This document shows positions 9,799 to 19,103 of a stretch of DNA of 64,000 nt, in pieces. The stretch comes from Coprococcus sp. OM04-5BH (GTDB lineage Bacteria; Bacillota; Clostridia; Lachnospirales; Lachnospiraceae): contig NZ_QULM01000001.1 in the NCBI RefSeq assembly GCF_003482105.1, positions 186,001 through 250,000 of the forward strand. The letters are read 5' to 3'. A program made the position numbers and the translations under genes. Position 1 is the stretch's first letter, and each line of letters starts with the position of its first letter. The notes beneath the pieces were generated by a model. It saw only the letters and a list, made by a program, of their open reading frames with translations. It did no database searches and was not told where the DNA came from.

Positions 9799-11787
9799 TT
9801 AATCCTTATCATAGTCCCTAAGGGCAACCTTCAGCTCTCTTATTCTGTCACGAAGCTCTGCTGCCGCCTCAAAGTTCAGGTCGGCTGCGGCAATGTTCAT
9901 GTTCTTGGTAAGCTTCTTTATCTCTGTCTCCAGTTCCTTTCTGGTCATGGATTCGATATCCTTCTTGTCGTTACGTGGAACATCCTCTGCCACCTCATTG
10001 CTTATGAGATCCCTGATCTCCTTGACAATGGTCTTTGGAGTTATGCCGTGCTCCTTGTTGTAAGCGTCCTGGATCTCACGTCTTCTTGCTGTCTCATCCA
10101 ATGCATATTTCATGGACTTGGTAATACTGTCCGCATACATTATAACGTGGCCCTCGCTGTTTCTGGCAGCTCGTCCTATGGTCTGTACCAGTGAGGTCTC
10201 AGATCTTAAGAAGCCCTCCTTGTCTGCGTCAAGAATAGCCACAAGGGTTATCTCCGGAATATCAAGTCCCTCTCTCAAGAGGTTTATGCCCACCAGAACG
10301 TCAAATACACCCATTCGCAGATCTCTCACTATCTCAACTCGTTCCATGGTATCTATGTCAGAGTGGAGATATTTGACCTTAACGCCATTTTCCCTCATAT
10401 AATCTGTAAGATCCTCTGCCATCCTCTTGGTAAGGGTAGTTACCAGTACCTTATTTCCCTTCTCGGTTTCCTTGAATACCTCTGTAAGAAGATCATCTAT
10501 CTGTCCCTCTACAGGTCTTACCTCCACCGGTGGATCTAAAAGTCCTGTAGGACGGATTATCTGCTCTACCCTTTTCATTTCATGTTCTTCTTCGTATTTT
10601 GAAGGTGTTGCAGACACGAACATAACCTGATCCAGCTTGCTCTCAAATTCCTGGAAATTGAGCGGTCTGTTATCCAGGGCAGACGGAAGCCTGAAGCCGT
10701 AATCCACCAGATTCATTTTCCTGGATCTGTCTCCTGCATACATACCTCCTACCTGGGGTATGGTTATATGAGATTCGTCCACAATAAGCAGAAAATCATC
10801 ACCGAAGAAATCCAACAGCGTGCTTGGTGTCTCCCCGGTCTCTCTGCCTGACAAAGGGCCTGAATAGTTCTCGATTCCCGAGCAAAATCCTGTCTCCCTC
10901 ATCATCTCTATATCAAAATTGGTTCTTTCTTCTATTCTCTGTGCCTCGATAAGCTTATCCTGTGACTTGAAATATCTGACCCGCTCTGCAAGCTCTGCCT
11001 CAATACGGGTAAGGGCTTTGTTAAGCTTCTCCTGACCTACTACATAATGGGACGCCGGGAATATACAGGTGAAATTCAGACTTCTCCTGACCTCCCCTGT
11101 AAGAGGGTCAAATTCGCATATCCTGTCAATCTCATCCCCGAAGAACTCTATCCTTATTCCGTCTTCAAATGTAGATACCGGCATGATCTCCAGCACGTCC
11201 CCCCTTACTCTGAAGGTTCCTCGCTGAAAATCCATATCGTTTCTTGAATACTGGATATCCGTAAGCTCGTCTATCACCATGTCCCTGTCTTTTATCATGC
11301 CCACACGGAATGACAACATCTGATTTCTGTACTCATCAGGATCACCGATACCGTATATACATGAAACCGAGGAAACAACTATTACGTCCTTCCTGTCTAT
11401 AAGGGCGGCTGTGGCACTGTGTCTCATCTTATCTATGTCGTCATTTATGGATGAGTCCTTGGCTATATAGGTATCCGTTGACGCCACATACGCCTCCGGC
11501 TGGTAGTAATCGTAGTAAGAAACGAAATATTCTACCGCGTTATGAGGAAAGAACTCTTTAAATTCCGAATACAACTGTGCCGCCAGAGTCTTATTATGGG
11601 CAAGCACCAGTGTTGGCTTATTAAGCTGTTTAATAACATTCGCCATGGTAAATGTCTTACCTGATCCGGTAACACCTAACAGTGTCTGGAACTGATTGCC
11701 TTCCTTAAATCCCTGCACCAGCTCTTCGATTGCCTGGGGCTGGTCACCGGTTGGCTCATATGGCGATACCAATTCAAAATGATCCAT
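9799..11787 (-). CDS. uvrB: Excinuclease ABC subunit B
   Basis: This 662-residue helicase-like subunit loads at damage and recruits Uvr[11 protein letters not shown] is the Walker A motif, [10 protein letters not shown] is the beta-hairpin region that clamps DNA, FVSATP and QTIGRAARN are helicase motifs, and the C-terminal UVR motif (about 625-658) binds UvrC. The ATG chosen has AGAGG nine bases upstream; a TTG three codons earlier is less likely. It is the first gene of uvrB-uvrA, with a candidate promoter and a LexA-like box between it and the preceding terminator. Confidence 0.97.
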   Translation of the reverse strand: MDHFELVSPYEPTGDQPQAIEELVQGFKEGNQFQTLLGVTGSGKTFTMANVIKQLNKPTLVLAHNKTLAAQLYSEFKEFFPHNAVEYFVSYYDYYQPEAYVASTDTYIAKDSSINDDIDKMRHSATAALIDRKDVIVVSSVSCIYGIGDPDEYRNQMLSFRVGMIKDRDMVIDELTDIQYSRNDMDFQRGTFRVRGDVLEIMPVSTFEDGIRIEFFGDEIDRICEFDPLTGEVRRSLNFTCIFPASHYVVGQEKLNKALTRIEAELAERVRYFKSQDKLIEAQRIEERTNFDIEMMRETGFCSGIENYSGPLSGRETGETPSTLLDFFGDDFLLIVDESHITIPQVGGMYAGDRSRKMNLVDYGFRLPSALDNRPLNFQEFESKLDQVMFVSATPSKYEEEHEMKRVEQIIRPTGLLDPPVEVRPVEGQIDDLLTEVFKETEKGNKVLVTTLTKRMAEDLTDYMRENGVKVKYLHSDIDTMERVEIVRDLRMGVFDVLVGINLLREGLDIPEITLVAILDADKEGFLRSETSLVQTIGRAARNSEGHVIMYADSITKSMKYALDETARRREIQDAYNKEHGITPKTIVKEIRDLISNEVAEDVPRNDKKDIESMTRKELETEIKKLTKNMNIAAADLNFEAAAELRDRIRELKVALRDYDKD

Positions 11788-11829
11788 ATATCTCAACCTC
11801 TAATTTATTATTAGTATTGTTGCTGATTT

Positions 11830-11858
11830 AGTATATCATTCATAATAAAAAAAGTACA
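11830..11858 (-). promoter_or_regulatory. Candidate uvrBA promoter
   Basis: On the minus strand TGTACT (-35) and TATACT (-10) lie 17 bases apart, about 43 bases before the uvrB ATG. The -35 overlaps the descending arm of the upstream terminator. Confidence 0.4.
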
Positions 11859-11888
11859 GAGCAAATCGAATGTTTGTTCTGTACTTTT
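11846..11888 (-). terminator. Terminator of the CAP/DUF2075 operon
   Basis: The stem AAAAGTACAGA / TCTGTACTTTT (with AACAAA/TTTG pairs) ends on the minus strand in a T7 run. It starts about 20 bases after the stop codon of the gene at 11909. Confidence 0.85.
11868..11879. promoter_or_regulatory. Possible LexA (SOS) box before uvrBA
   Basis: GAATGTTTGTTC (reverse GAACAAACATTC) is one base from the Gram-positive LexA consensus GAAC-N4-GTTC. It lies just upstream of the candidate uvrBA -35, inside the terminator loop and arm. Its position before a known SOS target supports it, but one mismatch leaves doubt. Confidence 0.35.
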
Positions 11889-11908
11889 AAGTTTCTTATT
11901 TTATTCAA

Positions 11909-13408
11909 TCAATATTTTTCCCTCTTCCCCTGCAGCACATTCATCAGTCCGGCATACACATCCGGATTTCCTTTCACAACGATAGCCAGGATCTCCTTTG
12001 CCTGGTTAAGATAGTGGAACAGGCTTCTTACATTAAAGACATTTGCCTTGTCTTTCGCTTCCAGGCTCCTGAGATATCCCTCCTCGTCATAGTAATAATG
12101 GTCATCCATAACCACCACCAGACTGTCCACTCCACCGGAAGGCTCCACATTTCTGCTGCCATAGGAATTTCCACCATCAGCCTTATACCAGTACCCTCGT
12201 CCTCTATAGTCTTCAAGAAGATTGGCAGCCTCACCATCATCATTTGCATAGACGACCTCTATATGAGGATATTCCTTAAGCCGTCTTCCGGCAGGAATAT
12301 GCATAATATTCTGAATAAATGATGACAGCTCTGCATTTGTGCGGATACGGTTAGTCAGACGGAATATCTGAATCCCCGGAAGTCCCTCGATCACATGAAG
12401 ATTGCCCCGGTCAAGCTCATAAGGCGAGATCATGTCCTCAGAATCACTGGAGAATATCACCGGCCGGTCACCGGCACACCTTAAGATAAATCTCAGCTTC
12501 TCCACAGACAGCAAATGTGCCTCATCCACCAACACGGCACTATACTCGGCAAATATGTCTTTCCCATCATGTATCACTTCTATCCCGTCATCCCCATCAT
12601 CCAAAAGCCTACTATCCGAAAGAAAATCTATCCTATGTAATCGCTCATGTAATATCTCCCATTTCTTTCCCGCCTCGCTGCAGTGTATCATACACACCTT
12701 ACGCCTGTCGGAAAGCCCCATTGCGATATCGTATAAAAGCAGGGTTTTTCCTGTTCCCGGAAGTCCCGTAAACAGAAAATATCCCGAATGTTCTGCTCTT
12801 ATTTTCCTCAGTATCTGCCGCCTTATATCCCTCTGCTGTGAGGTAAGAAAATATTCTTTATTCAGGAATTTCACCGGATCTGTAAGGGGCGATATAAGAT
12901 AATATTCCGCCTTGAACAGCTCTTCAATATCACCTTGATAATCCCTGCTGTCCCTGCCCAGGATATCGCACAGGCTTTCCCAGTCCGCCTCCACAATATG
13001 GTCATGATTTGTAAGGCGTACCAATCTGTTTTCACTGCTTATGTAAGTGTAGGAATATATGGGTCTGGTGAGAACTGACAGATAATACCTGTTCTGTATC
13101 AACTGCTTTTTTATCATTTCGTCGGACACCGCACCGCTCTTAAGCTCGATATTTACAATGTGCTCGTCCTTGATCTGGATCAGGTCAAATTCCTTTCCCA
13201 GTCTCGGTATCTGGAATGAATAGAAGAACCTGAGGGCAGACACCTTCTGCATGTGTAACTCAAGCTGTTTAACCAGTGCCCTCATACTGTCAAGCTCCCA
13301 TTCCCGAAGCCTCAGAAAATGTTCTCTGCCTGACAACTGCCGCTCCAGCTTCTGTAGCTGTTCCATATTCTGTTGTCTAGTGATCGCATAAACTGATACA
13401 GATTTCAT
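11909..13408 (-). CDS. PD-(D/E)xK nuclease-like domain fused to a DUF2075-type P-loop ATPase
   Basis: The 499-residue protein has a charged helical start (1-60), then EFD (73-75) and IELK (87-90) spaced like the D...ExK core of PD-(D/E)xK nucleases, with QxxxY-like residues near 102-108. The ATPase part has Walker A GLPGTGKT (215-222), Walker B VLVDEAH (292-298) and an LTNRIRTNAEL motif like the sensor Arg region of DUF2075. The C-terminal part keeps a NVRSLFHYLNQAKE stretch that aligns by eye with the DUF2075 end. Such nuclease-ATPase pairings are frequent in phage-defence and DNA-processing proteins; the function here is not known. It starts 12 bases after the CAP-domain gene and is probably cotranscribed with it. 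Confidence 0.65.
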   Translation of the reverse strand: MKSVSVYAITRQQNMEQLQKLERQLSGREHFLRLREWELDSMRALVKQLELHMQKVSALRFFYSFQIPRLGKEFDLIQIKDEHIVNIELKSGAVSDEMIKKQLIQNRYYLSVLTRPIYSYTYISSENRLVRLTNHDHIVEADWESLCDILGRDSRDYQGDIEELFKAEYYLISPLTDPVKFLNKEYFLTSQQRDIRRQILRKIRAEHSGYFLFTGLPGTGKTLLLYDIAMGLSDRRKVCMIHCSEAGKKWEILHERLHRIDFLSDSRLLDDGDDGIEVIHDGKDIFAEYSAVLVDEAHLLSVEKLRFILRCAGDRPVIFSSDSEDMISPYELDRGNLHVIEGLPGIQIFRLTNRIRTNAELSSFIQNIMHIPAGRRLKEYPHIEVVYANDDGEAANLLEDYRGRGYWYKADGGNSYGSRNVEPSGGVDSLVVVMDDHYYYDEEGYLRSLEAKDKANVFNVRSLFHYLNQAKEILAIVVKGNPDVYAGLMNVLQGKREKY

Positions 13409-13420
13409 TTCCTAACCTTA

Positions 13421-15043
13421 TTATCCAAAATTCTGAACGTAGTAATATGTGTAGTAGTTTGGATCGTCATCCCTGATAAATACTGAAATTCCTATGATTT
13501 TCCAATCGGAATCAAGCATGTTGGAATTATGTCCCGGAGAATTCTTCCAGCCTTCCATTACTGCGTCCGCACCTCTGTAACCGGCGGCAATATTCTCGCC
13601 GCCCATCTTACCGCTGGCGGTTAAACACATCTCACCGTTTGGTCTTGTGTGGCTGAAGGAATACGATATCTCGGCACTTCTCACATCTGCACACGCCATA
13701 AGATCCTCGTCAATGCTTAAAGCTGACAGTCCGTTCTGCCTTCTGTATGCATTAAGCATATCCACCAGCTCGTATGCCATTTCGTAATCATAATGTCCGT
13801 TTACTGTGGTGCTCCTGCCATTTCCAAGGTCGATCTTTATGCCTGTTTCTGTCTTGGTAACTACACCTGACGCGTTACAGTATATCCTTCTTCCGTCATT
13901 TGTGGTGTACCAGCCTGCCTTGTTTCCTCTCACGCCATTTGACATGAAGTAGTACACACGACTCATGATCTCAACAGTGTCATTCTTCACCTGCTTCATT
14001 GAAGTTCCGTCCCCGGTGTAGCAGGTTCTGCTGGAACCATAATATGCAACGGTTGACTTGCCAGCACTGTTTATGTTGAATATATTTCCTGATATTGTCT
14101 TCCAGCCTGAGCTTCCCTTGCCCCATTTGCCGTTGTTCCAACTGGTAAATGACCACACGCTGCCGCTCTTCGCCATCCTTGATGTTACATGGCTGCTGCT
14201 GCACACATACACATATTCTTTTGCACTGAGCTGCTTCCAGCCTGCTGTGGTAACTCTCGTGCCCGAAGCATCAAAATAATAGTATTTGTTGTTGTAAAGG
14301 GTACAGATGGAATTCTTGCGTCTCACCCATCTGCCCGCTGAATAGTCGTAGCACTTTCTGCCTGATGGATAGTATATTCTTGTGTTCTCACCGGCACTGT
14401 TGAAGAAATAATAGTTCTCCTTTATCTGTCTCCAGCGGCTGGTGACAATCTTGTAATCGCCGTTAAAAACAGCATTGTTGAACTCCTTGTATACCCATCT
14501 TGCCCCAGACTTCTCTGCAAATGCATTTATACCACCATCTGCTCCTCTGTACGCCATCTTTGAACCATTTACGGTATACCAGCCGGACTGCTTTTCCAGC
14601 TTGCCATTTCCATCAAATCTATAATACCTGTTATCCACCAGTCTAACCAGAGCATTCTTTCTCTGATCAAACTTTCCTGTTTTAGCATTATAATCAGAGC
14701 AGGTTCCCGCTGAAGGGTCATATATCCTTATTACCGCATACTTATTGCTTTCCTGCAGATAATATTCAACGCCGTCAAGCTCTACCCAGCCATCAAGATC
14801 CATCTTGCCATACTCGTCATAAAGGTAGTAATATGAGCCCTCTTTCACAAGCCCGGAGTATGATACGCTGCTCCTTGCCGCGTCGCCTGAAGTTGCTGTT
14901 ACCTGAGTTTCAACTGCCACCGGCTGTCCGCTGCCCTCCTTGGCAAATGTTACTCCTGAGAACAATGTAGAACTCATTATGGTAGCCGCTGTTGCCGCAT
15001 AAACAACGCCCTTTTTGGTCATTTGTATTATATTCTTTCTCAT
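13421..15043 (-). CDS. Secreted CAP-domain protein with cell-wall-binding-like repeats
   Basis: The 540-residue protein opens with a signal peptide (MRKN, hydrophobic stretch to about 34). Residues 60-400 hold long aromatic repeats in which GW, YYYFD and NGKxxxxxGW elements recur, like cell-wall-binding repeats. The last 130 residues form a CAP/SCP domain: FSHTRPNG, GGENIAAG and WKNSPGHNSNML are the family signatures with the conserved His residues. CAP domains in Gram-positive surface proteins are of uncertain activity. It would sit on the wall outside the cell. AAGGAG precedes the ATG. The DUF2075-type gene follows at 12 bases. Confidence 0.85.
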   Translation of the reverse strand: MRKNIIQMTKKGVVYAATAATIMSSTLFSGVTFAKEGSGQPVAVETQVTATSGDAARSSVSYSGLVKEGSYYYLYDEYGKMDLDGWVELDGVEYYLQESNKYAVIRIYDPSAGTCSDYNAKTGKFDQRKNALVRLVDNRYYRFDGNGKLEKQSGWYTVNGSKMAYRGADGGINAFAEKSGARWVYKEFNNAVFNGDYKIVTSRWRQIKENYYFFNSAGENTRIYYPSGRKCYDYSAGRWVRRKNSICTLYNNKYYYFDASGTRVTTAGWKQLSAKEYVYVCSSSHVTSRMAKSGSVWSFTSWNNGKWGKGSSGWKTISGNIFNINSAGKSTVAYYGSSRTCYTGDGTSMKQVKNDTVEIMSRVYYFMSNGVRGNKAGWYTTNDGRRIYCNASGVVTKTETGIKIDLGNGRSTTVNGHYDYEMAYELVDMLNAYRRQNGLSALSIDEDLMACADVRSAEISYSFSHTRPNGEMCLTASGKMGGENIAAGYRGADAVMEGWKNSPGHNSNMLDSDWKIIGISVFIRDDDPNYYTYYYVQNFG

Positions 15044-15307
15044 CAGATCCGCTCCTTTCGTCTTCGTAATATGTACGTTTTCTCTGATATAGTTTCACCT
15101 GTCATAAAAATCAATTTCACCAGGCAGCCACTATGTAAATTATACCTTATACGCAAATGAAAAGGAATGCGAAATTTTCTCATATTTTTTTCAAAACAGC
15201 ATAATTGTATGTAAATCCGTCATTATTTGTGATAGAATTACCTTGTTGTGTATTTTTTCGGATCTTCACAACTTTTAAATTTCCACATAAGGAAAGGTTA
15301 TGACGAA

Positions 15308-16507
15308 ATGAGTGCAATAGTAACATTAAAAAAAGGTGAAGGCCGCACCATAAAAGCAGGCGGAGCCTTTATTTACGACAACGAAATTGCTTCCATAATG
15401 GGAAGCTTCGAAAATGGGGACATTGTCATCATAAAAGACTTTGACGGATATCCCATGGGAAAGGGATTTATAAATACCAATTCCAGGATCACCGTCAGAA
15501 TGTTGACCCGCAACGAGGATCAGGAGATCGACGAAGAATTTTTCGCAAAACGTCTACAGGCCGCATGGGACTACCGCAAGAAAACTGTGGATACCAGCAG
15601 CTGTCGAATAGTCTTTGGCGAGGCTGATTTCCTGCCGGGAATAGTCATCGACAAATTTTCGGATGTACTGGTAGTTGAATCATTATCTCTCGGTATGGAT
15701 CGTGTTAAAACTTTGTTAATAAATCGTTTAAAAACTATCCTTAAGAATGATGGTATAATTATCAAGGGTGTATATGAGCGAAGTGATGCAAAGGTACGTC
15801 TCAATGAGGGAATGGAAAGATATAAGGGCTTCATCGGTGATGAATTCGACACCAATGTAGAGATCGTCGAGAATGGAGTCCGTTACATGGTTGATGTGAA
15901 GGATGGTCAGAAGACCGGCTTCTTCCTTGACCAGAAATATAACAGGCTGGCCATACAGAGATTATGTAAGGGAGCCAAGGTTCTTGACTGTTTTACACAT
16001 ACAGGATCATTTGCATTAAATGCCGGGATCGCGGGAGCAGCAAGCGTACTGGGAGTAGACGCTTCACAGCTTGCAGTTGATCAGGCAATTAAAAATGCTG
16101 AACTAAATAACCTCAGTGATACAGTTTCATTTAAGTGTGCTGACGTATTTGATCTTCTCCCGGAGCTGGAGAAGCAAGGCGAGAAGTTTGACGTGGTCAT
16201 TCTCGATCCGCCGGCATTCACCAAGTCAAGAAACTCTATTAAAAACGCCATAAAGGGATATCGTGAGATAAATCTTCGTGCAATGAAGCTTGTAAAGGAA
16301 GGTGGATTTCTTGCAACCTGTTCATGTTCACATTTTATGGATTATGAGCTGTTCACCAAAACCATCGGACAGGCAGCGGCAAATGTACGAAAGAGACTTC
16401 GTCAGGTCGAGTTCCGTACTCAGGCACCTGATCACCCTATATTATGGGCTGCAGACGAATCTTACTACTTGAAATTCTACATATTCCAGGTAGTGTCTGA
16501 ACATTAA
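15308..16507 (+). CDS. Class I rRNA methyltransferase, RlmI-like (PUA + SAM-dependent)
   Basis: This 399-residue protein has an N-terminal PUA-like RNA-binding part (about 1-75) and a C-terminal SAM domain with CFTHTGSFALNA (motif I region) and DPPAFTKSR (motif IV), the signature of the RlmI/YccW family that makes m5C in 23S rRNA. Target assignment follows from family only. The ATG at 15308 has GGAAAGG upstream. A three-codon ORF (ATG ACG AAA TGA, 15300-15311) overlaps the start and could be chance or weak coupling. The gene is monocistronic or leads into the next gene on the same strand. Confidence 0.88.
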   Translation: MSAIVTLKKGEGRTIKAGGAFIYDNEIASIMGSFENGDIVIIKDFDGYPMGKGFINTNSRITVRMLTRNEDQEIDEEFFAKRLQAAWDYRKKTVDTSSCRIVFGEADFLPGIVIDKFSDVLVVESLSLGMDRVKTLLINRLKTILKNDGIIIKGVYERSDAKVRLNEGMERYKGFIGDEFDTNVEIVENGVRYMVDVKDGQKTGFFLDQKYNRLAIQRLCKGAKVLDCFTHTGSFALNAGIAGAASVLGVDASQLAVDQAIKNAELNNLSDTVSFKCADVFDLLPELEKQGEKFDVVILDPPAFTKSRNSIKNAIKGYREINLRAMKLVKEGGFLATCSCSHFMDYELFTKTIGQAAANVRKRLRQVEFRTQAPDHPILWAADESYYLKFYIFQVVSEH

Positions 16508-16608
16508 ATAAAGATTTATAATTTAATATCAGTTGATACGGTATATTAAGTGCAAATATTTCACCTGCACTTTGGGGAGATATACTGAAAACCGGAGGGA
16601 TTACAACA

Positions 16609-17214
16609 ATGGATTTAATTCAACGCAACAAGGACGCATCTTATTTAAAATTCGATAAGTACGTGAATTATGATGACCCTGCTGTGAAAGCTAAGGCTTT
16701 TGAATTAACAAAGGGGTTAACTGAACCAATCGACAAAATTGAAAAGATTTATTATTTTGTGAGAGACGAGATTTATCACACATGGGACACAAAGGATGAT
16801 ATCATAACCATCTCAGCCTCAGATGTCCTTGAAAAGAAAACAGGAATGAGCTACGCAAAGGCAAATCTTCTTGCTGCACTTATGCGTGCAAATGGAATTT
16901 ATACAGGCTTCTGCTATCAGCGTATCAAGCATTTTTCTTCGTCAAACAAGCTGGCACTTCATGCTCTTAATGCAGTATATGAGCCAAACCTTAAAAGATG
17001 GGTCCGCCTTGATGCAAGAGGCAACAATTATGAATTTAACGCAGACTTCTCTTTAAATGAGAGAAACCTGGGATATAAGATCAGACCGGAGCTTGGAGAA
17101 TTTGAGTTCAACGATCTCATTGCAGTTCCACTGCCTTCAACAATGGCAGCACTGGAGCGTAACACCAATGCAATGTACATGTTCTTCAACGATCTGCCGG
17201 ATTATGATTCATAA
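16609..17214 (+). CDS. Transglutaminase-like protein with Ser in place of the catalytic Cys
   Basis: This 201-residue protein shows the transglutaminase-like core: GMSYAKANLLAALMRANGI (79-97), FCYQR, LHALNAVYE (H118) and RLDARGN (D135). In the family the first element normally reads G-x-C-x-x-K-A/S, with Cys as nucleophile; here it is Ser (S81), while the His and Asp are kept. It is cytoplasmic as far as the sequence shows (no signal peptide). It may be an inactive binding protein or a Ser-based variant. GGAGG precedes the ATG and a strong terminator follows. Confidence 0.75.
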   Translation: MDLIQRNKDASYLKFDKYVNYDDPAVKAKAFELTKGLTEPIDKIEKIYYFVRDEIYHTWDTKDDIITISASDVLEKKTGMSYAKANLLAALMRANGIYTGFCYQRIKHFSSSNKLALHALNAVYEPNLKRWVRLDARGNNYEFNADFSLNERNLGYKIRPELGEFEFNDLIAVPLPSTMAALERNTNAMYMFFNDLPDYDS

Positions 17215-17224
17215 AGTAGAAACC

Positions 17225-17262
17225 AAAAAATCAGCAGTCCGATATGAACTGCTGATTTTTTT
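17225..17262 (+). terminator. Terminator after the transglutaminase-like gene
   Basis: AAAATCAGCAG(TC) / (AA)CTGCTGATTTTTTT forms a strong stem with a T-run directly after the stop codon. Confidence 0.9.
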
Positions 17263-17301
17263 ATCTCTGCAAATGTAAAACCACGAATATTCTTCTGTCT
17301 T

Positions 17302-17397
17302 TTATTTAAGCCACTTCTTATCAGTATCCTCAACTATATAGCTTCTCACTATGGTCTTGCAGTCTTTGCACATATCGCAATGTATCTGTACTACCAT
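17302..17397 (-). CDS. Possible 31-residue small protein with CxxCxxC
   Basis: An ATG 15 bases after the stop of the broken gene upstream opens a 31-codon frame containing HCDMCKDC (CxxCxxC) and ending DKKWLK. There is no clear ribosome binding site. The composition looks protein-like rather than random, so it may be a small metal-binding protein or the remnant of a longer gene. I do not recognise a family. Confidence 0.3.
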   Translation of the reverse strand: MVVQIHCDMCKDCKTIVRSYIVEDTDKKWLK

Positions 17398-17412
17398 CTT
17401 GCGCTTTATGCT

Positions 17413-18369
17413 TTAATCTGAAATCTTACTACTTACTATCACATCGTTAAAAAATTTTATAAATTGACTTACTTGTTTCCCAGATACATTTTCCTTAAGT
17501 ATCTCTAACCCACATTCCAATAGTAAGTCGTCCATCATTTGCACATAATATGAAATCTTATGAACATCTTCATTTTCCATTTCAGCACAAGTACTGAATA
17601 TGCTGCCAGTCACAAGCTTATATTCATAAACATCCACTTTTCCGTATAGTCTTTTCCATGATGTCATAACATTGTCCCGGCTCATATCACAATCAAGCTC
17701 CGGTGCAATTCCCCAATATATACATGCAAGTACGTCACCATCATCTGCTACATATTTGTATAATTGATAAATCTCTGCACTTCCACCATCTTGAAAATCT
17801 ACCCACTTATCGTCCCATCGCGAGTTAATAACGATTTTCTTTTCATCCAATAACGAGATTGTTCTTTTGTCCTTTACCTTATAGGCTTTTTTACTCCCAT
17901 AATAACTCTCAGACGCTGCAAACACATCAATGACAGATTTCCCTATCTCTTCTGTATCTGTGTCCATAGGCAGAACAACTTCCTTAATAATTTCATCATA
18001 TGTTCCCTGATGTTTTTCTGATCTCTTCATTGAATAAACAATACACTGGTTACTTTCGGTTATGTTTATTCGCACATAATGGTTATTTTTCCAAAACGCA
18101 GTTTTGCTTTTATATCTGCTGTTTTTCTTCCACGCCGCATTAGCTTCTCTTTCCTTAGGATTTGCAGAAGATAATGGACTATTTCCGATATACTCCACTG
18201 CACGAAGCACACATTCTCCAATTTCTCTTGCATTAGCAGTATCCGGAATATTTTCGTACCAATCTGCCTAAACAGAATATCCTGCAACATGGTCAATTAT
18301 CGGGACAATTAATATACGCCCCTCTCCTTTATACAATGACACCAACAATGGATATGAATGAACTGACAT
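17413..18369 (-). pseudogene. Immunity-like protein gene (CdiI/DUF1436-like, tentative) broken by an in-frame TAG
   Basis: An ATG at 18369 with a perfect GAAGGAG site opens a frame starting MSVHSYPLLVSLYKGEG and reaching YSV, where codon 34 is TAG (18270-18268). The same frame then continues without a break through ADWYENIPDTANAREIG to a natural end at 17413, 318 codons in all. A GTG at 18210 could only restart the last 265 residues. Two stretches, NAREIGECVLRAV and TEEIGKSVIDVF, look like repeats of one motif, and the KKAFWKNN-type region resembles CdiI/DUF1436 immunity proteins; this similarity is from memory and weak. A single substitution (for example GAG to TAG) would explain the break. 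A sequencing error is also possible. Confidence 0.65.
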
Positions 18370-18422
18370 GTAAATATCTCCTTCTCATTTCGAAGTCTCA
18401 CACCGGGCTACCGCCATTCCTT

Positions 18423-19073
18423 CTATCCAAGCTTCTCCACATCACAAGGTCTTGCCACAATATGTGTTGCCCCGGCGCCACGGAACTCTTCTTCGCTGCC
18501 GTACCCATAGAGAACCCCCACCGTGTCAATTCCACAGGCTTTTCCGCCCTCTATGTCATAAAATCTGTCGCCAACCATTACCGCTGCCGACTTGTCGAAG
18601 CCATCAAGCTTCTGAAGCTTTTCCACCACGGCACTTATTATGAGCTTCTTCTCAGAGCCTGTACCGTCAGGATTACTGCCGACTACCACATCAAAATACG
18701 TTGAAAGGCCAAACTTATCAAGTATCCTTAAGGTCGGTTCCGTAGGCTTGCTGGTAGCCACCGCAAGGGTACAGCCCTTAGCCTTAAGGCTTTCAAGCAT
18801 GTCGTATACTCCGTCATAGACTTCATTTTCAAAAAGTCCCGTGACATTGTAACGCTCCCTGTACTTGGCTACCATCTTAAGTGCCATGTCGTTGTCCATG
18901 TTGAATTTATCTGTAAATGAATCATAAAGTGAAGGTCCGATAAAGCTTCTGAATACCGCCTCATCTGGATATGGAATACCTGCCCAGTCCAAAGCATATT
19001 TTATACAATTAAATATTCCCTTTTCTGACTTCGTCAAAGTTCCATCCAGGTCAAATAAGAAATATCTGTACAT
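18423..19073 (-). CDS. HAD-family hydrolase, phosphoglycolate phosphatase-like
   Basis: The 216-residue protein has the four HAD motifs: FDLDGTLT (nucleophile Asp near the start), VATSKP (motif II), EKKLI (Lys, motif III) and MVGDRFYDIEG (motif IV). The cap region suits the Gph/PgmB subfamily. Substrate is unknown; a small phosphorylated metabolite is likely. An ATG six codons upstream lacks a ribosome binding site, whereas GAGGGCAGG precedes the one chosen. It follows fabV by 30 bases and may be the last gene of the gdpP-rplI-dnaB-fabV transcript. Confidence 0.85.
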   Translation of the reverse strand: MYRYFLFDLDGTLTKSEKGIFNCIKYALDWAGIPYPDEAVFRSFIGPSLYDSFTDKFNMDNDMALKMVAKYRERYNVTGLFENEVYDGVYDMLESLKAKGCTLAVATSKPTEPTLRILDKFGLSTYFDVVVGSNPDGTGSEKKLIISAVVEKLQKLDGFDKSAAVMVGDRFYDIEGGKACGIDTVGVLYGYGSEEEFRGAGATHIVARPCDVEKLG

Positions 19074-19103
19074 TATCCTGCCCTCGTTCATTATATTTAT
19101 TAA

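Noticed and set aside
15300..15311. Three-codon upstream ORF regulating the RlmI-like gene
   Set aside because: ATG ACG AAA TGA is too short to separate from chance, and the ribosome binding site serves the main start well.
18066..18296. A 76-codon frame overlapping the start of the immunity-like gene
   Set aside because: The other frame has the ribosome binding site and continues into the conserved body; this one is a shifted reading of the same bases.
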